From Psychrobacter sp. TAE2020 (GTDB lineage: Bacteria > Pseudomonadota > Gammaproteobacteria > Pseudomonadales > Moraxellaceae): a DNA stretch of 64,000 nt. Of the stretch, positions 55,715 through 64,000 are shown in pieces. Under the pieces are notes generated by a model, which saw nothing but the letters and a program-made list of their open reading frames with translations, did no database searches and was not told where the DNA came from. The translations under genes and the position numbers were made by a program. Position 1 is the first letter of the stretch. Every line of letters starts with the position of its first letter. The DNA lies in assembly GCF_018919485.1 (NCBI RefSeq), contig NZ_JAHLMU010000001.1, positions 100,655-164,654 of the forward strand, given 5' to 3'.

Positions 55715-58700
55715 TCAACTGATAATTTTATGACAGCCCTGACCACTGATTTCACTATAGCCACCAGAGAGTTTTTTGACCTGAATTTGGGTCAATATAC
55801 GCTCCTTTAACGCTTGAACGTGAGAGATGACCCCGATTAATTTACCTTCTTGCTGCAAGCTAGTCAAAGTATCGAGGGCGATATCGAGTGATTCGTCATC
55901 CAGCGTACCAAAGCCTTCATCAAGGAAGAGCGAATCGACACGAATATTATGACTGGCCATTTGCGACAATCCAAGCGCTAGGGCAAGGCTGATAATAAAG
56001 CCTTCGCCGCCGGACAGGTTCTTGGTGCTGCGCACTTCGCCACCTTGATAGTTGTCGATGACATTGAGTTCTAACGCATTATTATCGTCACGAATCAGCA
56101 GATAGCGGTCGCTCATCTTATGCAGCTGAGTATTAGCATGGCGAACCATAATATCAAAGGTTAGGCCTTGAGCAAAGGTACGGTATTTTTTACCATCGGC
56201 CGAACCAATTAGCTTATGTAGCTGTTGCCATACTTGCAGCTTTTGTTTTTGTTCGTCAATAGCCTGACGTTTGTGTTGTTGAGCGCTTTTTTTGTCATTA
56301 TTGTCTTTGAGCTGCCTACTTATCGCCCCAATCATTTCACTCAATCGAGTATTGCTGTCCTGCATTTGCTGTTGTTCGGCAGCAAGTGTGGCTCGGTCAG
56401 CCACAGTCAGTGGGGTGTCCAGCTTATGCTTGAGCGCTCGGCACGTTTGAGTCAGTAATGACTGTACTTGCTGCAGCTGGTTATCGATACTTTGCTGGCG
56501 ATGAGTAAGCTCGCTGCGCTGTTCTAAAGGTAAGCGCGCCGCCACAAAAGCCGCTTCATCCGTGAACTGCGATGCTGCTAACACAGTTGCAAAAGCCTGT
56601 TGTTGAGCTTGCATAGTCTGAGTAGCTGTCTGTAGCTGTGCAATCAGCTGCTGCTGCTTTTCTTCTAATTGTGCTAATGCTTGCGCCGTATTGTCATGCA
56701 GTCTTTGCGCAGCTACTTGCTCAGTAGTGGCCTGTGCAACTAACAAGCGTAACCGACTTTCCTCTTGATCAGGGTGTTTATCGTCAAACTTCTGCTTTCT
56801 GTCCTGCCGTAATTGGTTCAATAACTCAGTCTGCTGTTTGATAGTCTCGCTGAGCTTATCAAGCTCCGCCGTATCTTTGTCAAGCTGCATCTGTTGGGTT
56901 TTTATCTGAGCGTTTAGGCTGCTAAGGCTAGTAAACAGCGTTTGCTGGGACTGTTTTTTGCTATTGAATAGCTTTTTTAACTGTACTAAGCCGCTACGGT
57001 ATTGGCGCAACTGCTCTATATAATCGTCAGCCTCTGCCGCATCGACAAGCATTTGTTGATCGATACTAGTGCTTAGTAGCGGTAAAACTGTTGGTAAAGT
57101 ATTAGAAACAGTATCCACTGCAAAAGAATCGCTTGTTAGCTCTGCAACATAGCTGCTTAGGGGGTACTTAGCGAGTAAAGATTGAACGGTGCTACTGACT
57201 GTTGCCAGCTCATAGAAGTTATTTTCTATAGTGCTATCTATAGTTGCGGTTTTTTGCAAACTAAGTTTTAGATCGCTTTCAATCGCACTGATATCCGCTG
57301 CCAGCTTATAGTACTGCTGCTCCTTGGTTTCGATAACTTTACTGCTCTGTGTCAGGGAGCTGGTGAGGTTTTCATATTGAGCTAGCACAGCTCTAATAGC
57401 GTTGCGTTGCTCAGCGAGCTGTTGCTGCATGGTGTTTATTAACGCTAACGAGGTAGCATGATCAGTGATGATGGCAGTTGCTACTTCGCCCTCTAGCTGT
57501 TGGCGTAGGGCCGCCATATCAGCAGCTATGGTGGTTAACGGCGCAATGATAGTTGATACTGAAGTTGGTAATGAGGCTAATACAGGGGTTTGAGTGGCTA
57601 TTATCTGTTCAATGTCACCAGCTAAAGCCTTGACTTGATTATATAAAGGGGTTAATTGCTGCTGCTGTTGCACAATGCTAGTTTGCTTAGTGGCATAGTC
57701 GATACGATGCGCTGATAAGGTATGCTGTAAGCTATCGAGAAGCTTATCTAATTCATTCAGCTGATGCTTAGTCTGCATAGTTGGCGACAGCTGATTACTG
57801 TTGTCACTGTCTTTGCCAGTTTCTAAAAAGGGATGATGCTTAGCGTACGGGTGCTCAGTAGCACCACAAAGTGGGCATGGGCTATGCTCTTCTAACTCGA
57901 CAATATAATCTTCGAGCTTAGCGACTCTTTGTAGCAAGTCTAAGTGCTGCTGTTTATCTTGGCGTTTGAGCTTAGTCTCAGTAATGGCCGACTCGCCTTT
58001 GCTGATTAGTTGCTCGATAATTAGCAGTTGATCATTAATTATGGGTAGCGCTGAGTTTATAGCATTGATTTGTTCGGATAGCTGCGTTAACTGTTGGATC
58101 TTAGCTTTTATTTGCTCAACTTGACTACCGCTATGCTCAATTTGCTCTTGCTCAGTCCGTCTATCAGCTAGTGATTTATTAGCTAGCAAGGCAGCTTGTT
58201 GCTGCTGTAATTCACTAAGCTGCTGGCGAGCTGTAGCTATTGCCAATTGCTCTACCGCTTGCTGCTCAGCTAGTTTAGCAAGTTGCTGCTGATAGTGTTT
58301 CGCTTGAGCGTCAACAGCCTTTTTAGCTTGTGCTTGGCTGATGTTATCTTGTAATAAAGCTTTTAAACGGCTGCAATTACTATCAAAAATAGCGGTATCC
58401 GTATCAAGGTCGCTAAGTTGACTATTGGCCTCAAGATACTTATCAGTACTCGCCAGCTGCGCCTGATTATTGACTTGCTGCTGTTGGTTATTAACAAGCT
58501 CTGCCGCTTGGCATTGCAGGTTAGTAGATAGAGTATCTTGACGTTGGTTATAATCACTCAAGCTATGTGCTTGCTGTCTTATATCCGCATCTAAGGCACG
58601 TACTTTTATGATAATAGGCAAAGTTGTTTGTAGTTCGTTATCAGCTTGAGTTTGTAGATGGTGCACAGTAGTGAGACGATTAGCCGCTTGTTGTAAGCTA

Positions 58701-59692
58701 ACTTGTTGCCCAGCAAGCTGGCTGGTAATCAGCTGCTGTTGAGCAGTTAAATGCTTTGTATTATCACGACTGTTAACTAACTGACTGTATTGACTATCAA
58801 TTTCTAGCGCTTTATTAGCGGCTGCTAGACGAGTAGCATCAGGGATAAAAGCTTGCTGGGCTTGCTTAGCTTGCTCAAGCTCAGTGCTAAAATTCAGTTG
58901 CTTTTGCTGTAACTCATGCACAGCATCCAGCCAATTAAGCTGCTCATTTAACTGCTTAAAGGTGTGTTGCTGCGCTGTCAGAGTGGTCTGATGGGTAGTT
59001 AAGGTGTGCTTAAGCTCAGCCTCTTGAGCGCTATCTAATAGGCTCAAGCCCTCAAGACCGAATTGCAGCTTGCTTAGAATATCTTCTTCAGAGCGTTTTT
59101 TTTCATGGACGTGCTCGGAGATAGTAGCGTAGATATCAGTCCCGGTTATCTTCTCTAAAATATCAGCTCGCTCATCAGCTTTAGCCTTCAAAAATGCTGA
59201 AAAGCTACCTTGCGCCAATAGAATGGAGCGGGTGAATTGTTGAAAATCCATGCGTGTTAGCTCAATGATTTTCTCTTTAGTACGTGATAGCTTGGTCTCT
59301 AAAATCTCATCATCTTTGGCTGGCTCCTCAAGGTTTAGCTTAGCAATCTCATGAGTAGCGTCTTGTAATTTACCATCTGACTTACCATAAGCTCGACGCT
59401 GACCCCAACGGCAGCGATACTGACTGCCATTGAGAGCAATAACCACTTCAGCGAAACAGTCTGCAGTCTGCCGAGTCATCACCTCATTGCTGCTTTTACT
59501 AATACTATTAATCCTTGGCGTTTCCCCATACAAGGCTAAACAAATAGCGTCTAGAATAGTCGTCTTGCCAGCGCCAGTCTGCCCAGTAATAGCAAAAATA
59601 CCTTCGTTAATAAAAGCAGGATCGGCAAAGTCGATATACCATTCGCCCTTAAGAGAGTTTAGGTTTTTTAGTCGCAGTTCGATTAGGCGCAT
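55715..59692 (-). CDS. sbcC: Exonuclease subunit SbcC (Rad50-like)
   Basis: SMC-like ATPase subunit of the SbcCD nuclease that cleaves hairpins and processes DNA ends. It has 1325 residues, longer than the E. coli 1048. Walker A GQTGAGKTTILDAICLA is near residue 37. Two very long Gln-rich coiled-coil arms follow, with the zinc hook CPLCGATEHPYAKHH near residue 602. The C-terminal head has the signature LSGGEGFIISLALALGLS and Walker B DSLFLDEGFGTLDDES. The extra length lies in the coiled coils. It follows sbcD by 64 bases on the same strand. Confidence 0.97.
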   Translation of the reverse strand: MRLIELRLKNLNSLKGEWYIDFADPAFINEGIFAITGQTGAGKTTILDAICLALYGETPRINSISKSSNEVMTRQTADCFAEVVIALNGSQYRCRWGQRRAYGKSDGKLQDATHEIAKLNLEEPAKDDEILETKLSRTKEKIIELTRMDFQQFTRSILLAQGSFSAFLKAKADERADILEKITGTDIYATISEHVHEKKRSEEDILSKLQFGLEGLSLLDSAQEAELKHTLTTHQTTLTAQQHTFKQLNEQLNWLDAVHELQQKQLNFSTELEQAKQAQQAFIPDATRLAAANKALEIDSQYSQLVNSRDNTKHLTAQQQLITSQLAGQQVSLQQAANRLTTVHHLQTQADNELQTTLPIIIKVRALDADIRQQAHSLSDYNQRQDTLSTNLQCQAAELVNNQQQQVNNQAQLASTDKYLEANSQLSDLDTDTAIFDSNCSRLKALLQDNISQAQAKKAVDAQAKHYQQQLAKLAEQQAVEQLAIATARQQLSELQQQQAALLANKSLADRRTEQEQIEHSGSQVEQIKAKIQQLTQLSEQINAINSALPIINDQLLIIEQLISKGESAITETKLKRQDKQQHLDLLQRVAKLEDYIVELEEHSPCPLCGATEHPYAKHHPFLETGKDSDNSNQLSPTMQTKHQLNELDKLLDSLQHTLSAHRIDYATKQTSIVQQQQQLTPLYNQVKALAGDIEQIIATQTPVLASLPTSVSTIIAPLTTIAADMAALRQQLEGEVATAIITDHATSLALINTMQQQLAEQRNAIRAVLAQYENLTSSLTQSSKVIETKEQQYYKLAADISAIESDLKLSLQKTATIDSTIENNFYELATVSSTVQSLLAKYPLSSYVAELTSDSFAVDTVSNTLPTVLPLLSTSIDQQMLVDAAEADDYIEQLRQYRSGLVQLKKLFNSKKQSQQTLFTSLSSLNAQIKTQQMQLDKDTAELDKLSETIKQQTELLNQLRQDRKQKFDDKHPDQEESRLRLLVAQATTEQVAAQRLHDNTAQALAQLEEKQQQLIAQLQTATQTMQAQQQAFATVLAASQFTDEAAFVAARLPLEQRSELTHRQQSIDNQLQQVQSLLTQTCRALKHKLDTPLTVADRATLAAEQQQMQDSNTRLSEMIGAISRQLKDNNDKKSAQQHKRQAIDEQKQKLQVWQQLHKLIGSADGKKYRTFAQGLTFDIMVRHANTQLHKMSDRYLLIRDDNNALELNVIDNYQGGEVRSTKNLSGGEGFIISLALALGLSQMASHNIRVDSLFLDEGFGTLDDESLDIALDTLTSLQQEGKLIGVISHVQALKERILTQIQVKKLSGGYSEISGQGCHKIIS

Positions 59693-59756
59693 GGTGAGGT
59701 CTTATGGTTTTAGAGTTATATTAAAGGTATCAAAGTATCAAAGGCTTTATGGTTGA

Positions 59757-61316
59757 TTATTCCGCCCGACTGTCAGCATGATAAATATTATGCAGTATTT
59801 GCTGATAAGCATCCCGTAATGAGTCTTTCTGAGTTTCAGCCACCTCATGGGTAGTTAGACAACGCTCAAACACTTCAAGTTCATTAAGATCTTGCAAGGC
59901 CTCTGAGGTTTGCTCTTGGTTAAGCACTTTATTATAAGTACGAGTGTTTTTGATTTTTAACACCTCGAACGCTAAGCCCTCTACCATCGCTTGTACTTCT
60001 TCACGCAGCTCGCTGACGATCTCATCGCCAGTATAAATAATCTCTAGCCAAATCGGTTGTAACTGAGTCATAGCTTTAATAGTTGTGGCAATAGTTTGCA
60101 GGTCACCGGAGACTTGCGCTAACTTTTGAAAGCAGGGAATAGGTAGCGTGATAATTTGCATCTTATTACCATCGTTAAAATGCAGAGTTTTACTATTAGC
60201 AGGGTTAGTAAGCGAAACAGAATTTTCTTCTGCTCGATTACTATGTAGCTCTTTAGCTATGCTCTCACTACTGTTAACATCCTCTGTTTCTTCGAAGCCA
60301 AATAAATCGTCCATCAGGGCCGTAGAGTTATTAATGACTTTTTTGATCTTTTTTTCCGTAAGTTTAATAGTATTTTTAACAACGTTATGACCTGCTTTTG
60401 CAACTAAATCTTCATCAGTAACAAGGTTTTTCACGTCACCAAACTGTACTAATAAAACTTGTTTTTGCTGGCGAGCTTCGCCAAAACCCATCGCAATGGG
60501 TGAGCCTGAATAGCGAATATGCTCACAGCCACCGACTCGTTGCGGCACATGGAGATGACCAAGGGCGACATAATCAAAGCAATTATCGAACATCTCAGCA
60601 GAGATCTTACCTAGATTACCCACATAAAGGTCACGCACGCCATCATCTTCGGTGGTCTTACTGCCAGCGGCAAATAGATGTCCTGTGGCAATAATAGGAA
60701 TGTGGCGCTTATAAGTATCAATTAACTGCTGTTGGCAAGCTTTAGCGATACTAGCCACTTCATCGTAATGGGCACGGATACCAGCGATGACATTAGCGTC
60801 TTTGCTGTCAGCTGACTCACCAGGCTTACTACCACGCACATCACGGTCGCGTAAATAAGGCACAGCAGCGATGATGCAAAGTGGGTCGCCATGATGGTCT
60901 TCTAGCAGCAGCACTTCTTGATGCAAGTCCTCACAAGCTGTGCCGATGACATGGACGTTTAAAAACTTCAATACCTTGCTTGGCGCATCCAAGAAAGTCG
61001 GCGAATCATGATTGCCAGCAACTATAACGATATGCTGGCAGCATAAGGTTGAGACTTTACCTAAAAACTCATAGTACAGCGCTTGCGCTTTGTTACTAGG
61101 CGTCATAGTGTCAAAGATGTCACCAGCAACGATCAAGACGTCTACTTGCTGCGCACTGATAGTCTGTTGCAGCCAAGTTAAAAACGCTTCAAATTCTTCA
61201 TAACGCATACGCCCATACAATCTACGCCCCAAATGCCAGTCCGAGGTGTGCAGCACGGTTAAGGGTTTGCAGTCAGTAGTTGAAGATGACGAGATGGCAG
61301 TGGCAAGTGAGGGCAT
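59757..61316 (-). CDS. sbcD: Exonuclease subunit SbcD (Mre11-like)
   Basis: Mn-dependent phosphoesterase subunit of SbcCD. It has 519 residues against about 400 in E. coli. Motifs in order: HTSDWHLGRRLYG near residue 23, VAGDIFDTM near residue 62, VAGNHDSPTF near residue 99, ATGHLFAAG near residue 210 and ALGHLHVPQ near residue 250. The extra length is an insertion at about residues 294-383, a charged Lys/Glu-rich and then Asn/Ser-rich stretch, between the phosphatase domain and the capping domain that resumes at IITLPIPCFQKLAQVSGD. It is first gene of the sbcD-sbcC pair, perhaps with the WG-repeat gene. Confidence 0.96.
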   Translation of the reverse strand: MPSLATAISSSSTTDCKPLTVLHTSDWHLGRRLYGRMRYEEFEAFLTWLQQTISAQQVDVLIVAGDIFDTMTPSNKAQALYYEFLGKVSTLCCQHIVIVAGNHDSPTFLDAPSKVLKFLNVHVIGTACEDLHQEVLLLEDHHGDPLCIIAAVPYLRDRDVRGSKPGESADSKDANVIAGIRAHYDEVASIAKACQQQLIDTYKRHIPIIATGHLFAAGSKTTEDDGVRDLYVGNLGKISAEMFDNCFDYVALGHLHVPQRVGGCEHIRYSGSPIAMGFGEARQQKQVLLVQFGDVKNLVTDEDLVAKAGHNVVKNTIKLTEKKIKKVINNSTALMDDLFGFEETEDVNSSESIAKELHSNRAEENSVSLTNPANSKTLHFNDGNKMQIITLPIPCFQKLAQVSGDLQTIATTIKAMTQLQPIWLEIIYTGDEIVSELREEVQAMVEGLAFEVLKIKNTRTYNKVLNQEQTSEALQDLNELEVFERCLTTHEVAETQKDSLRDAYQQILHNIYHADSRAE

Positions 61317-61469
61317 AAGAGGGCTATTATTAAAGTTAATATAAAGGCTTTATTCTAGCAAGAATTAGCGGGATTTGCTGGGCTTGCTAGGCTATAGTAA
61401 GAATCATAATATGACTAAGCTTATATTTAGTAAGCTTCCTTAATAACGAAAAGAGCTGTTATTCATAAT

Positions 61470-61508
61470 AAAAAGAACTATCGTGCAAAAGCGCAATAGT
61501 TCTTTTTT
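61470..61508 (-). terminator. Rho-independent terminator of the YHYH peptide gene
   Basis: AAAAGAACTAT pairs with ATAGTTCTTTT around an inner GTGC/GCGC stem and AAAA loop. A and T tracts flank it; 38 bases past the stop codon at 61546. Confidence 0.88.
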
Positions 61509-61545
61509 AAAATTTAGATATAAACTTATTTATGGGCAACCTGTT

Positions 61546-61668
61546 TTAGTGGCAATGATAACCTTGTGTTTTCGAATTGTGACAGCCAGAGGAGTTAGTA
61601 CGTCCGCTAGTAGCAAAGGCTGAAGTAGCGAATGTGAGAGTAAGCAGCACAACCATTATTTTTTTCAT
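61546..61668 (-). CDS. Small secreted YHYH-type peptide
   Basis: Forty residues from ATG 61668, with AAAGG about 10-13 bases upstream. The frame is open upstream to an ATG at 61749, but that runs through the cysG terminator. A signal peptide (MKKIMVVLLTLTFATSAFA) is followed by a 21-residue tail, SGRTNSSGCHNSKTQGYHCH. The GRTNSSGCHN and GYHCH motifs match the YHYH-domain small proteins, which are thought to bind metal through His and Cys. Terminators on both sides mark it as a real, independent gene. Confidence 0.8.
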   Translation of the reverse strand: MKKIMVVLLTLTFATSAFATSGRTNSSGCHNSKTQGYHCH

Positions 61669-61737
61669 AACTATAGAGCCTTTGATATTGAAGTTAACCT
61701 CAGACTCTAACATGGAACTGGCAATTAGCAAGATAAT

Positions 61738-61775
61738 AAAAAACCACATCCGCTTAACGACGGAGGTGGTTTTTT
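61738..61775 (-). terminator. Rho-independent terminator of cysG
   Basis: AAAAAACCAC pairs with GTGGTTTTTT with inner TCCG/CGGA stem and an 8-base loop. It is 22 bases past the cysG stop codon, with T tracts both ways. Confidence 0.9.
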
Positions 61776-61797
61776 ATAACTGGGTTTCATGAGTAAG

Positions 61798-63567
61798 CTA
61801 ATTAATAATTAACTGCTCTAAACTATCAGCTTGTTTTTGATCAGCAAGATTAGCCACCATTGAGAGGGCATGGGCTTGCTGGCGTGCAGGGTGGTTAGCT
61901 AGCAATTCATCCTTTGGAGTAGCAGCCGTGCCTTCACGTAGCCAATTATCAGCAGTATCACTAGGGTCGTGCTGCTGTTCATTTAGCTTGTACCAAGCTA
62001 AGTCATGATGTAGCGCCACGACATCACCCATGATCAATAATGCTGGGGTTGGCAGTTGGTTTTTCTCTTGTAGCTCGTTGATTGTCGCCAGAGTCCCCGT
62101 TAGCACTTGCTGATTGGACATACTGGCATTAGAGACGATAGCAATAGGGGTATCGCTACTGCGACCTGCTTCAATTAAGCCTTCAGTCAACCGTGCCAGC
62201 GAATGCAGGCCCATATAGAATACGACGGTCTCATCAGTGTTAAGAAAGCTTTTAAAATTATTATTAGGCGCGCCCGCTTTTAAGAATCCAGTGACAAAAC
62301 GTACTGACTGCGAATGATCACGATGAGTCAGTGGAATGCCAGCATAGCTAGCAGCGGCATTAGCAGCGGTGATACCGGGCACTACTTGATAAGGGATATT
62401 GTGCGCCCGTAAGCTCTCAATCTCTTCACCACCACGTCCGAAAATAAAGGGATCGCCCCCTTTTAGCCGTACTACCCGCCGACCTTTTTTAGCTTCATTG
62501 ACTAACAATTCATTAATACCAAGCTGTGCTACTGCATGATTGCTACGTTTTTTACCAACGAATACTTTATCAGCATCACGGCGGCAGAGGTCTAATACTT
62601 GCGGAGACACGAGAGCATCATAAAAGACGATATCGGCTTGTTGCATTAAACGTAAGGCTTTAAAGGTTAATAACTCTGGATCACCAGGGCCGGCACCAAC
62701 GATATAGACTTCACCCACTAGCTGCACAGCTTTAGTGGCTGTATGGTTATGACTGTCACCGTCACTGTGATGAACACCATTACCTTCTAACCGTGAAGGG
62801 GCGCTACTTGAGCTGGTTGTTTCGGCTGACGAATCAAAGTGTTGGTCAGACTGTTGAGGATCATTATTATCGATAGCCTTGCTACTAAGCAAACTGTCTT
62901 TAACGATCTGTGCTGCCGTACTGTCTAAGTCAGCTTGCAGTTGCGCTGCGGCTTGGGTTTCATTACCAGCGAACATCAACTCACTAACTTGTCCTTCAAA
63001 GGCGCGCTCCCAAAACTGCCTACGACCAGTAAGAGTAGGAATTTTGGTCTTAACTTCTGCGCGAAAGTCTCCAGCCAGCTTAGCCAGTTTGCCATAGCCT
63101 TGCGGAATTAGAGTCTCAAGTCTGGCACGTAATAAACGCGCTAATACCGGTGCTTTGCCGTTGGATGAGATACCAATCACAATCGGATTGCGATCGACGA
63201 TAGCTGGGAAAATAAAATCACATAAATGCGGGGTATCAACGACGTTGACCGGAATATTAAGCTCAGTGGCATCAGCATGAACTTGATGATTGAGGGCTTC
63301 GTCATCGGTTCCAGCAATGATGACACGTGCGCCGACCATATAAGACTTGTGATAATTTTCAAATATTAACTGGTGATGGCTTTGTGTTGCCGCCCTTTTA
63401 TTATTACTCAGTAATGCTTGTAACTCAGGGCAAATGCTAGGCGCAAGGATAGTGATAGCAGCACCTGCACGGCTGAGCAAATCTGCCTTACGTAGTGCCA
63501 CATCACCGCCGCCGACGATAAGCACTTTGCGACCTGCTAATTTAAAAAACAGCGGAAAGGTATTCAT
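61798..63567 (-). CDS. cysG: Siroheme synthase (trifunctional CysG)
   Basis: Converts uroporphyrinogen III to siroheme, the cofactor of sulfite and nitrite reductases. It has 589 residues against about 457 in E. coli. The N-terminal dehydrogenase/ferrochelatase domain (1-220) has VLIVGGGDVALRKADLL near residue 14 and GISSNGKAPVLARLLRARLE near residue 133. The C-terminal SUMT domain (280-530) has VYIVGAGPGDPELLTFKALR, VRLKGGDPFIFGRGGEE and GITAANAAASYAGIPLTHRD. Between them, residues 224-278 are a Ser/Asp/His-rich low-complexity linker. A 60-residue tail follows the SUMT domain. Both additions look disordered. Confidence 0.96.
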   Translation of the reverse strand: MNTFPLFFKLAGRKVLIVGGGDVALRKADLLSRAGAAITILAPSICPELQALLSNNKRAATQSHHQLIFENYHKSYMVGARVIIAGTDDEALNHQVHADATELNIPVNVVDTPHLCDFIFPAIVDRNPIVIGISSNGKAPVLARLLRARLETLIPQGYGKLAKLAGDFRAEVKTKIPTLTGRRQFWERAFEGQVSELMFAGNETQAAAQLQADLDSTAAQIVKDSLLSSKAIDNNDPQQSDQHFDSSAETTSSSSAPSRLEGNGVHHSDGDSHNHTATKAVQLVGEVYIVGAGPGDPELLTFKALRLMQQADIVFYDALVSPQVLDLCRRDADKVFVGKKRSNHAVAQLGINELLVNEAKKGRRVVRLKGGDPFIFGRGGEEIESLRAHNIPYQVVPGITAANAAASYAGIPLTHRDHSQSVRFVTGFLKAGAPNNNFKSFLNTDETVVFYMGLHSLARLTEGLIEAGRSSDTPIAIVSNASMSNQQVLTGTLATINELQEKNQLPTPALLIMGDVVALHHDLAWYKLNEQQHDPSDTADNWLREGTAATPKDELLANHPARQQAHALSMVANLADQKQADSLEQLIIN

Positions 63568-63786
63568 AGTATTTAAAATTCACATTTTAATAGGATTTAA
63601 TTTATATCGCTATTATGGAGCATAGCTGGCATAGGCTCATCTAGTGAATTGGCATTAGCATAGTCATTATTGGGATATTAAAAGCGATTTTTGATAATAA
63701 AGGGAATAGCTAAGCTATAAAAAACGAGCGTAGATAAGGGGTGAGCGCCATATAGACCTATGTATTTTCAGCCCTAATCGACATAA

Positions 63787-63823
63787 AGAAGGGCATATTA
63801 CGCTACTAGTAATATACCCTTCT
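63787..63823 (-). terminator. Terminator-like hairpin after the right-edge gene
   Basis: AGAAGGG pairs with CCCTTCT and an inner ATATTAC/GTAATAT stem, with one mismatch and a 7-base loop. It lies 54 bases past the stop of the gene at 63877. Neither side has a strong T tract, so efficiency is uncertain. Confidence 0.6.
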
Positions 63824-63829
63824 GATTCA

Positions 63830-63855
63830 GCACAACGGTTAAGCACAACGGTTAA
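63830..63855. repeat. 13-bp exact tandem duplication
   Basis: GCACAACGGTTAA occurs twice head to tail. It lies between the hairpin and the stop codon of the right-edge gene. Confidence 0.85.
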
Positions 63856-63876
63856 GAAAAATTAGCTTAGATATAT

Positions 63877-64000
63877 TTAAGCTGTAGCTTGTTCAGCCTC
63901 TTTTTTATCACTAGCTTGCTTAATTCTAGTCAAAATCTCTTTGATACCCGATGCTGGCATATAAGTTGGCACGGCATAAGTATCGCTAACTTCTTTAGCC
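63877..64000 (-). CDS. Unidentified gene, C-terminal fragment (runs off right edge)
   Basis: Only the last 40 residues are in the window, including the segment VSDTYAVPTYMPASGI, followed by a charged tail KKEAEQATA before the stop. I do not recognise the protein. It runs the same way as cysG and is followed by a hairpin. A real gene is likely because the frame is open to the edge, the codons are balanced and a terminator-like structure follows. Confidence 0.6.
   Translation of the reverse strand, partial: AKEVSDTYAVPTYMPASGIKEILTRIKQASDKKEAEQATA

Larger units (their letters stand above)
63568..63876. other. Intergenic region upstream of cysG
   Basis: 309 bases with the cysG promoter region. 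It contains the inverted repeat at 63787-63823 and a 13-base tandem duplication at 63830-63855. No coding frame or clear promoter is seen. Confidence 0.55.

Noticed and set aside
1..64000. tRNA, rRNA and CRISPR loci
   Set aside because: I looked for T-loop motifs, rRNA signatures and regularly spaced repeats in the intergenic regions and found none.

Overview
This 64 kb window is a chromosomal segment of a gammaproteobacterium. The low-40s GC look, the protein sequences and the gene neighbourhoods (dnaB-alr, pdxA-rsmA-apaH, ahcY-metF, a 1610-residue NAD-glutamate dehydrogenase, CrgA-like LysR) best fit Moraxellaceae, most likely Psychrobacter. The genus is inferred from general familiarity with these proteins, not from a search. 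I see about 40 protein genes, mostly housekeeping. I see no rRNA, tRNA, CRISPR array, prophage or plasmid functions.

Layout. 1-5.2 kb: start of alr and dnaB on the minus strand, then pdxA, rsmA and apaH on the plus strand. 5.3-14.3 kb: minus-strand genes for a SpecificRecomb-family membrane protein, two tandem paralogous acyl-CoA dehydrogenases and a PAS-GGDEF-EAL protein. 14.4-20.2 kb: rsmE, then a methyl-cycle block (metF and ahcY behind a clear S-adenosylhomocysteine riboswitch) and a BtuB-like TonB receptor. 20.6-26.5 kb: an MscS channel, an Smr protein and trpG-trpD-trpC. 27.2-28.7 kb: glnA behind a sigma-54 type promoter. 29-35 kb: a methyltransferase, an EamA transporter, creD, a decayed IS630-type element holding a Sel1-repeat gene, and a pnuC/NadR-like nicotinamide riboside salvage pair. 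35.3-43.5 kb: a FabH-like synthase, prfA, a small lipoprotein, lysS, dnaX and a LysR regulator. 43.7-48.7 kb: argD, yacG, an ABC1-family kinase and purD. 49.5-54.3 kb: the NAD-glutamate dehydrogenase. 54.4-63.6 kb: a WG-repeat protein, sbcC-sbcD, a tiny YHYH-type secreted peptide and cysG. A gene fragment I do not recognise runs off the right edge.

How the genes work together. The most coherent regulatory unit is SAH riboswitch, then ahcY, then metF, then a strong terminator: SAH accumulation would switch on its own hydrolysis and the supply of methyl groups. The BtuB-like receptor just upstream could supply cobalamin for methionine synthesis, but that is inference. Nitrogen assimilation is represented by glnA (sigma-54 promoter, adenylylation site) and the large glutamate dehydrogenase.

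Unusual structure is modest. The main items are the SAH riboswitch, the IS630 relic with an apparent passenger gene and solo copies of its end motif elsewhere, a 17-bp hairpin just upstream of the glnA promoter that may end an unannotated RNA, short 13-15 bp tandem repeats in several intergenic regions, and linker insertions in CysG, SbcD and RsmE. I did not find a convincing, wholly new multi-gene system.
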